DNA of 64,000 bases from Manis javanica (taxonomy: Eukaryota > Chordata > Mammalia > Pholidota > Manidae). The notes beneath the pieces are model-generated. The model worked only from the letters and a program-made list of their open reading frames with translations. It was not told the DNA's origin and made no database searches. Below, one piece after another: positions 58,911-64,000 of this stretch. Location of the stretch: assembly GCF_040802235.1 (NCBI RefSeq), contig NC_133163.1:42180501-42244500 (forward strand), written 5' to 3'. Both the position numbers and the translations under genes were made by a program. Position 1 is the stretch's first letter. Every line of letters starts with the position of its first letter.

Positions 58911-59233
58911 TGTGGGATTTACATATAAATCAAGTATAAAAATCAAACGAATATTCATATTTGACCTGATTGTTTATAGTTCATAATGAGTGATCAAAAT
59001 TGAAAGTTTTTGTGATGACTGCCCTTGTACTGTTCACCATGTAAGAACTTATTCACTATGTAAGAATTTGTTCACCATGTAAGAACTTGTTCGTTATGTT
59101 TCAGAAGATTGGAGACTGACGAGAATTAGTCTGGGGGTGGATTAATGATTATGCATTGAGCATTGACTCCCCTATACAGAATTTTATTGTTGTTAACAAC
59201 CATTTGATCAATAAATATGAGCGATGCCCTCTC
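58911..59233 (+). mobile_element. U3-R portion of an LTR
   Basis: It starts TGTGGGATTTAC, carries a 19-bp repeat array (59033-59100) in U3, and ends at GATGCCCTCTC 18 bases past AATAAA (59210-59215). No U5 follows. Length is 323 bases. The last 150 bases match the solo tail at 44288-44431 apart from scattered changes and one GCATTGA duplication (about 59154-59167). Confidence 0.8.
59033..59100 (+). repeat. 19-bp direct repeats in U3, 3.5 copies
   Basis: TTCACCATGTAAGAACTTA (59033-59051), TTCACTATGTAAGAATTTG (59052-59070), TTCACCATGTAAGAACTTG (59071-59089) and a partial TTCGTTATG. Direct repeats of this kind in U3 are often enhancers. Confidence 0.92.
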
Positions 59234-59252
59234 AAAAAAAAATTAATTTCTG

Positions 59253-59675
59253 GGTCAAATTCACAACAAATTCAGATGCTTGACTTACTATTATTTTAAA
59301 TAGAGAGCATTTACTGCAGATTTGATTTGCTGTCAGTTGACCTTCACTTGCCTGTGAGAGCCTCTGATGGTCATGCTGCATCCCTACGTCTGATGGAAGT
59401 TTAGGCTTTTGTTTTGTTTTGCAATGTCCTGTGCCTCTTCCATGGTACCCTCTTTCTGTGTTTCTTTTATTCACATCTTCCTTTTCCATATTTTTATAGA
59501 AAAACAAAGTAAGAAAACAGCTGTAAAGGTGCTTTAAAAGTTAAAGTGCTTCACACACCTCAGGTGTCTGCAGAACACCATGTGCCTCCCATGTTTGTGG
59601 TGATCCTTGAATGGGGAGGGGGCTCTTTGGTCAGTACCTGCTAAATGCACAGCATTACATTAAGCCTCTCAGTAC
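59253..59675. other. No recognised gene or repeat
   Basis: Unique-looking right flank of the chimeric insertion. Confidence 0.4.
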
Positions 59676-59679
59676 ACAT

Positions 59680-59820
59680 TTAGTTTAATTCTTGTAATGC
59701 CCTTGCAAAACTATTATTCTTATTGTAGAGATGAGACAACTGAAGCTCAGAAAGTTTATGTAACTTGCCCCAAGCTGCATGGTAAGTAAGTAGGGAGTCT
59801 GAAAGTAAACCCACACTCTG
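59680..59820 (-). repeat. MIR SINE fragment
   Basis: CTTGTAATGCCCTTGCAAAACTATTATTC, GATGAGACAACTGAAGCTCAGAAAG and AACTTGCCCCAAGCTGCATGG are reverse MIR core text. Confidence 0.7.
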
Positions 59821-60704
59821 AGGAGATCTTTGCTCTGTCCACTCGACTTTCCCTCACCTTGAGAGGCTGCAGTGCTTGCTTATGCTGGGAAATTAGGGAG
59901 AGAGAATGAGCCAATTCAAGTAACAAGTAATACAAACTTGAACTTGGAGAGCCTGCTACTTCAGTTGTCATTCCAGATCTCCAATCAAACTTCACAGACT
60001 CCTCTCTGCAGCTTAGCTCTGCCAGGGCCTCTGCTACCCACACTGCCTGCTACACTGATTTCCAGATATTTCTAGGAAATATCTGTTTTGTTTATTGTGT
60101 CCCAAACTGGGATAGTCAGTTTATCACCCGACAGTATTGGAATCACCTCATATTTTGTGAATTTGTGCAAAGCCTTTACCTCCATAGAGGAGTTAAGAAA
60201 GTAAGATGGGCCCACACTGTTTTGGTGTGTAATCTGAATGGCCACTTCCACTTCTCTAGAGGGTGGGATGTGCCTTTTTGTTCAAGCCTCATTGAGGGTT
60301 GTGCAATGCAGAGTCCTCAACCCCAGGCTAAGGGCTGGCCCTTCTGCATGGTGTCCTCTGGGATACTATCAAGACCAGGAACAGATTCTGACAAAAGTCA
60401 GAGAGAGAGAGCTGTCATTTTTCAACTGGGAAAACTGCTTGCTAGAGACAATCTTGGAGCTGTCAGGCACTTGGGAAGGATGGGCTCATGCGGACCCAAG
60501 TGAAAGACATGAGGTGTTGATGCTAAGAAAGATGAGAACAGAAGCTAAAAGTGGGGATAGTCATTGTTGGTGGCAAGGGACAACTTTGAGGGACTCCCTG
60601 CCCCATAATCTCCATCAGCTGCCCTGAATGATGGTAAACAACAAATAAGCAAGCAAAAAATAAAATTCATTCAATAATTTTCTTTTGACCTCACTACCAA
60701 ATAT

Positions 60705-60850
60705 GTGGTTGCCCTCAGACCATCAGCATCACCTGGGAGCTTGTTAGAAAAACAGCCTCTCTGGCCCCACCACAGGCCTCCTGAATCAGAATCATGCCCA
60801 AAGGATGCTTATGTGCTCTGAAGTCCGGAAACACTGGCGTAGAGCGTCTT
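60705..60850. mobile_element. MER20-like hAT remnant
   Basis: CATCAGCATCACCTGGGAGCTTGTTAGAAA, GGCCCCACCACAGGCCTCCTGAATCAGAATC and a GGAAACACTGG end match the MER20 layout. Confidence 0.75.
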
Positions 60851-62540
60851 TTGTGTCACATCACAGGCATGGGGGATAGTTGACAGTAGTCTGCCCTATG
60901 GGTAAGCGCTCTGTTGTCAGGGAGCCCACATTACTGGGGTGGGGATGTGTGGGAAGAGGGACAGACAATGAGCAAGTAAGTAAATATATTCATGAAGATG
61001 CCTTTAAGATGGACAGTGAGACTTTCTCATCTGTGTCAAGTGTGAACAAAAGCATCTTCAGAATCCTTTGGTGTTCTTACTGATCAGCAATATATGATCT
61101 GAGAACTGTGAAATCACAACTACAAGAATGTCTCCTAGCCTTCACCTCCAACCAGACTGCCACCCTGTGAAGGTAGAATAGACACTTAGACTGACAAGGT
61201 CCCCCTACAGGAGTAGTCAGAAAAAAATTAAATTGTATGCTCAAAGGAAATAGAAGTAGAATAGCTCTTAACTCACCAAACTGAGCAATTACTATGTGTA
61301 AGAAATAATAGGTAAGCCACACTAAAGTGTACCCATGTTAAATAAGATGCCAGAGCCTAAAAACATGTATTAACTGGAGTGGTAGCTCACAAGTAAACCT
61401 TGATTTAACTGGGATTGCAAAAATTGTGAGGTTTCGGCAGAGGCACCAAGATAAACAGAAGGTTTGCTCCAAAAGGGTTGGATGTTAAGCCATAAGCAGA
61501 ATTTAGAAAAGGGGAATCTGAGCACCATGAACATGACTCATTGAGCCCCTCACCTATGTCAAGGATAAGTGAAATGAAGATTCAAAATTAAAACTATTTC
61601 GTGAGGAGGATTTCTCAGGGGGAAGCTGTGATGTGATTCTCCCTAAACTAACCAAGAGGAAAATGTAGGGAGGTACCCCCAACCTCATCTCAATCTGAGT
61701 CAGGGACTTCCACCCAGCTACCTAGAGGGTTTAGAATGTGAGCCTTGTGGGTACAAGGGATTGATAGACTCGTGTCCCTTCTCCCCCATTCTTGCTGGGA
61801 AATCCAAAAAGCCAGAGAGATGGGATGGTGAATGCTCTGGCAGAGAACAAAGAGCTGCATTTGGTTTCATGTATCATATTAATCAAAACAAAGTAACTGC
61901 TGTCATAAGCTATCTCAAAACTGAAGTGAGTTAAGAGACTAAAAGGTTATTTCTCACCTCACATTGTAGTCCACTGTGGGCTTTGGTGGGGGTGGGTCCT
62001 GTATTGCACAGTCATTCAGGTAGTCACATTTCTGTTTGGGGGCCATGAATCATTTCTACCACATTCCATTGGCCAGAGTCAGTCTTATGACCCCACTTAA
62101 CTGCAAGAGAGCCTGGGAAATGTAAAGTAGCCACTCACTGGGAGGCAAAGGATATGGGGTGGGGAGATTTTACACTCTATTCATGCATACTTCATGAAAA
62201 AGAGGATCCCATCAAATCCCGACTTCACAAATACAGAATTATTGCTCAGGTGAAACCAAAGTGGTAGGGCCAAGGACTATGATTCACTTCCTGCTGACTA
62301 TGTGAATCACTTGAAGGCAGGTTCCTGGGGGAAAAGAGGTGGGGTGGGAGGTAAAAAATCACTACTGATAAGGAAGGACATTGAAGAATGTGCCATTATG
62401 CCGAAAGTGCCATTATGTAAACTCAGAGTGATTCAAGTCTCTTTAGCCTCTGTAGATTTCGGACACAGCAAAGGGGGAACAAAAACAAATCAAAATGCTT
62501 TTTCCCTTTCACTCTAATCTTAAAATGAATCTACTTAAAA
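60851..62540. other. No recognised gene or repeat
   Basis: Nothing can be supported here. Open frames are short and have no motif. Confidence 0.35.
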
Positions 62541-62545
62541 TGAAG

Positions 62546-62781
62546 TTTTTATTATTGGCTTGTCATCAGTAGTTAGCTCTTGCATGAGAAAAATAGAATT
62601 TTCTGGAGTGGATTTTTCAGAAATCAATTGGCTATGATGCTTTGTATTTTATGTTTGTTTTTAAATTTAAAATTTTATTATTGACTGACCATGAACAGTT
62701 ATTCCTTGTGCAAGAAAAATAGAATTTTCAGGTGTGAATTTCTGTAACTCAATTGGTTTTTATGTTTTGCATTTCATTTTC
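62546..62781. repeat. Imperfect tandem duplication, about 110-bp unit
   Basis: Copy 1 (62546-62657) and copy 2 (62673-62781) share TTTTATTATTG, GAAAAATAGAATTTTC, TCAATTGG and a closing TTTGTATTTTATG / TTTTGCATTTCAT phrase in the same order. They are diverged, so the event is old. Confidence 0.75.
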
Positions 62782-62849
62782 ATTTTTATACTGTGAGAAC
62801 ATTGATTTATTTTCGCTGCCTTTGTCTTCACAGTCACTTCCTGTGTTCC

Positions 62850-63090
62850 GGGTGGGTCAGAGCTGACTTCGGAGCCAGGACATCTGGGACAGAGCTCAGG
62901 CTGCCCTTCACTAGCTGCCTGGCTTTGAACAAGTTTCCTAATCTCTCCATGCCTCAGTTTTCTCATCTATAAAATAATAGAAATAATAGTGCCTACCTTG
63001 TAGGATTGTTGTGATAATTTATTGAGTTAATACTTACAAAGTACTTCTAGTGATGCCTCACATATATTAAGTGCTGTGTATGTTTTTGGC
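62850..63090 (+). repeat. MIR SINE, near full length
   Basis: GGAGCCAGGACATCTGGG, ACTAGCTGCCTGGCTTTGAACAAG, CCATGCCTCAGTTTTCTCATC, TAGTGCCTACCTTGTAGGATTG and TAAGTGCTGTG give the complete sense MIR. Confidence 0.88.
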
Positions 63091-64000
63091 GTTAATCCTT
63101 GACAAGTGGTACTCATTTCCCTTTCTCAGGGGTGATGTAGTTTCCTTTTGGCATAATAGTTTAAAGTAAAAAACAATGAGCTTCTTAAAAAAACATTAAT
63201 AAATAATAGCATAAGTCATAGAGTGCTATGGCCAGTATTGTGACGTTGGTAAGCAGATTATTCAAGTGTGGGCTGACTGTCTGATGTGATGATTGATGGC
63301 TTCCTTATAGATCAGGCAGTAGATCTGGCTTGGAGATTTGCAAATCAATCAGCAATGAATGAAAGCCCTTTTCTGAGAGTAAGTATAGTGATTTGCTATG
63401 GCACTGTTGGAACATAACAATCCTAAAACTGATACCCAAAAAGGCTTGGTTTCTGAACAAGTTGAGATATAAAACAGCATAAAGACAGGGATCAGATACC
63501 TACTGTGTACTACCAGAAGTCAGGAGGAAGGCGATGGTGCTCGCTCTGCTGGCCACGTGGGTTGCCCCTGAGTTAGGCAGAACTGATCACTGGTCGCAGG
63601 TGCCACCCGGTAGGGTGGGCAGGATTCCCCTGGAGGAAGAAGCCTGCCCAGGGGAGGCTCTGGACATGGAGGAACAGACAGAACTCGTGCTCTGCTCATT
63701 CTCAAGAGGAAGAAAAGCAGAGCTAATGGGAGCATGTCCTTTCCCACTGCCCCAAATTTACCAGTCCTGTTTGTCACTCTTCTTCAGGGCTAGAGAGTGT
63801 GCTTAGGAAAAATTCATTTTTGTGGAGGCAAAATAGTGGTTTCTTTCTAATAAAGCCCCCTGCTCTATTGTTTGGTCTCCTGTGTATCCGTATGACTTAA
63901 AAATGTCTGCACTGCTCTTTCTAGTGTTAATTAATATCGTATGACATTGCTCACTGGGTCTCTGTACAGGTTTGTCCTAAACCTGGTGAGCTTCTGCTTC
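63091..64000. other. Unassigned; GC-richer patch with AATAAAG
   Basis: A balanced, GC-richer stretch (63520-63800) is followed by TAATAAAGCCCCCTGCTC (63849-63866), which resembles a polyadenylation region of an LTR or a 3' exon. The open frame 63534-63806 (+) has no known motif. No LTR ends or target duplication were found. Confidence 0.3.

Larger units (their letters stand above)
57431..59233 (+). mobile_element. Retrovirus-derived 3' segment: env remnant, PPT, U3-R
   Basis: In order: unassigned 5' part (57431-57815), env transmembrane ectodomain remnant (about 57821-58189), a decayed stretch (58190-58899), the polypurine tract AAAGGGAGAAA (58900-58910), an LTR that starts TGTGGGATTTACAT (58911), and AATAAA at 59210-59215 with an end at 59233 directly before poly(A). 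Ending 18 bases after the hexamer, with no U5, is what a polyadenylated retroviral mRNA looks like (U3-R). So the source was a transcript, not an integrated provirus. The layout equals that of SINE-R in primate SVA (env plus 3'LTR). The retrovirus family is unknown to me. Confidence 0.75.
55215..59242 (+). mobile_element. Chimeric LINE-1 / retroviral-tail insertion (about 4.0 kb)
   Basis: One block contains a 5'-truncated LINE-1 (55215-57425) followed by retrovirus-derived sequence (about 57431-59233) and A9. It is enclosed by AAAAATCAATTTCTG (55200-55214) and AAAAATTAATTTCTG (59238-59252), 14 of 15 identical. The nick site TTCTC|AAAAAT matches the LINE-1 endonuclease preference. The LINE-1 part starts inside the RT domain (TTCCTCTGAGATCGGG). 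It could be one RNA that read through the weak LINE-1 terminator into a retroviral sequence and used the LTR AATAAA, or a retroviral-tail retroposon that landed in the A-tail of a LINE-1. Both give the same outer duplication. The internal A runs at 57421-57427 and 57583-57593 mark possible seams. Confidence 0.82.

Noticed and set aside
58911..59233. A solo LTR integrated by retroviral integrase
   Set aside because: There is no 4-6 bp duplication at its edges, no U5, and a poly(A) tail follows; this fits retroposition of an RNA.
63534..63900. A GC-richer patch ending in AATAAAG, resembling an LTR or a 3' exon
   Set aside because: No TG...CA ends, no target duplication and no splice acceptor could be found, so it is left unassigned.
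63961..63992. CTGTACAG followed 16 bases later by GGTGAG, resembling a small exon at the window end
   Set aside because: The polypyrimidine tract is poor, and after the phase-1 end of exon 1 the frame would hit a stop (TAA) within four codons.
1..64000. CRISPR arrays, bacterial operons, tRNA or rRNA genes
   Set aside because: No spaced repeats of CRISPR type, no ribosome-binding sites with tight coding, and no tRNA cloverleaf or rRNA text were seen.

Overview
The window reads as nuclear DNA of a placental mammal. It has a low gene density, one CpG-island first exon with a consensus splice donor, and many ancient mammal-wide repeats (MIR, L2, MER5A/MER20-type hAT elements). LINE-1 copies of several ages and a solo LTR complete the picture. 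I see no Alu, no rodent B1/B2 and no recognisable young tRNA-type SINE in 64 kb, so the species has few recent SINEs here. I cannot name the species. Nothing bacterial, no CRISPR array, no tRNA or rRNA gene was found.

Layout: 1-3675 is the 5' two thirds of an old LINE-1 (5'UTR, ORF1, endonuclease, start of the reverse transcriptase). MIR copies lie at about 4.2-4.5 kb and a solo LTR with perfect 5-bp target duplication at 5617-6043. A CpG island at about 8.3-9.85 kb carries a promoter and the first coding exon (8933-9035, + strand) of a gene I do not recognise. Everything to its right up to 64 kb looks like upstream-intron or intergenic sequence full of decayed repeats: an antisense L2 (11.6-13.8 kb), sense L2 pieces (14.3-15.8, 19.6-20.5, 33.7-34.7, 44.5-44.8 kb), antisense LINE-1 pieces (22.7-24.1 and 48-49 kb), a GC-rich minisatellite (45.85-46.06 kb) and several hAT fragments.

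The most interesting structure is at 55215-59242. A 5'-truncated, fairly young LINE-1 (RT domain to 3'UTR) runs straight into about 1.8 kb of retrovirus-derived sequence: a piece of env transmembrane subunit, a polypurine tract and a U3-R LTR half ending at AATAAA plus a poly(A) tail. One pair of 15-bp target-site duplications (14/15 identical) encloses the whole block. A second, shorter insertion at 44288-44441 consists only of the last 144 bp of that same retroviral tail plus poly(A), with its own target duplication. A third LINE-1 3' end at 16205-16573 has no such tail. Together they point to an env-LTR-derived, poly(A)-tailed retroposon moved by LINE-1, in design like the SINE-R part of primate SVA but of a different retroviral source. 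It is either fused to LINE-1 in one RNA or nested in its A-tail.

The only host gene signal I can support is the first exon. Its 5' leader contains a (CCG)12 tract immediately followed by an upstream AUG whose open frame overlaps the main start, which suggests translational control. No second exon could be identified inside the window.
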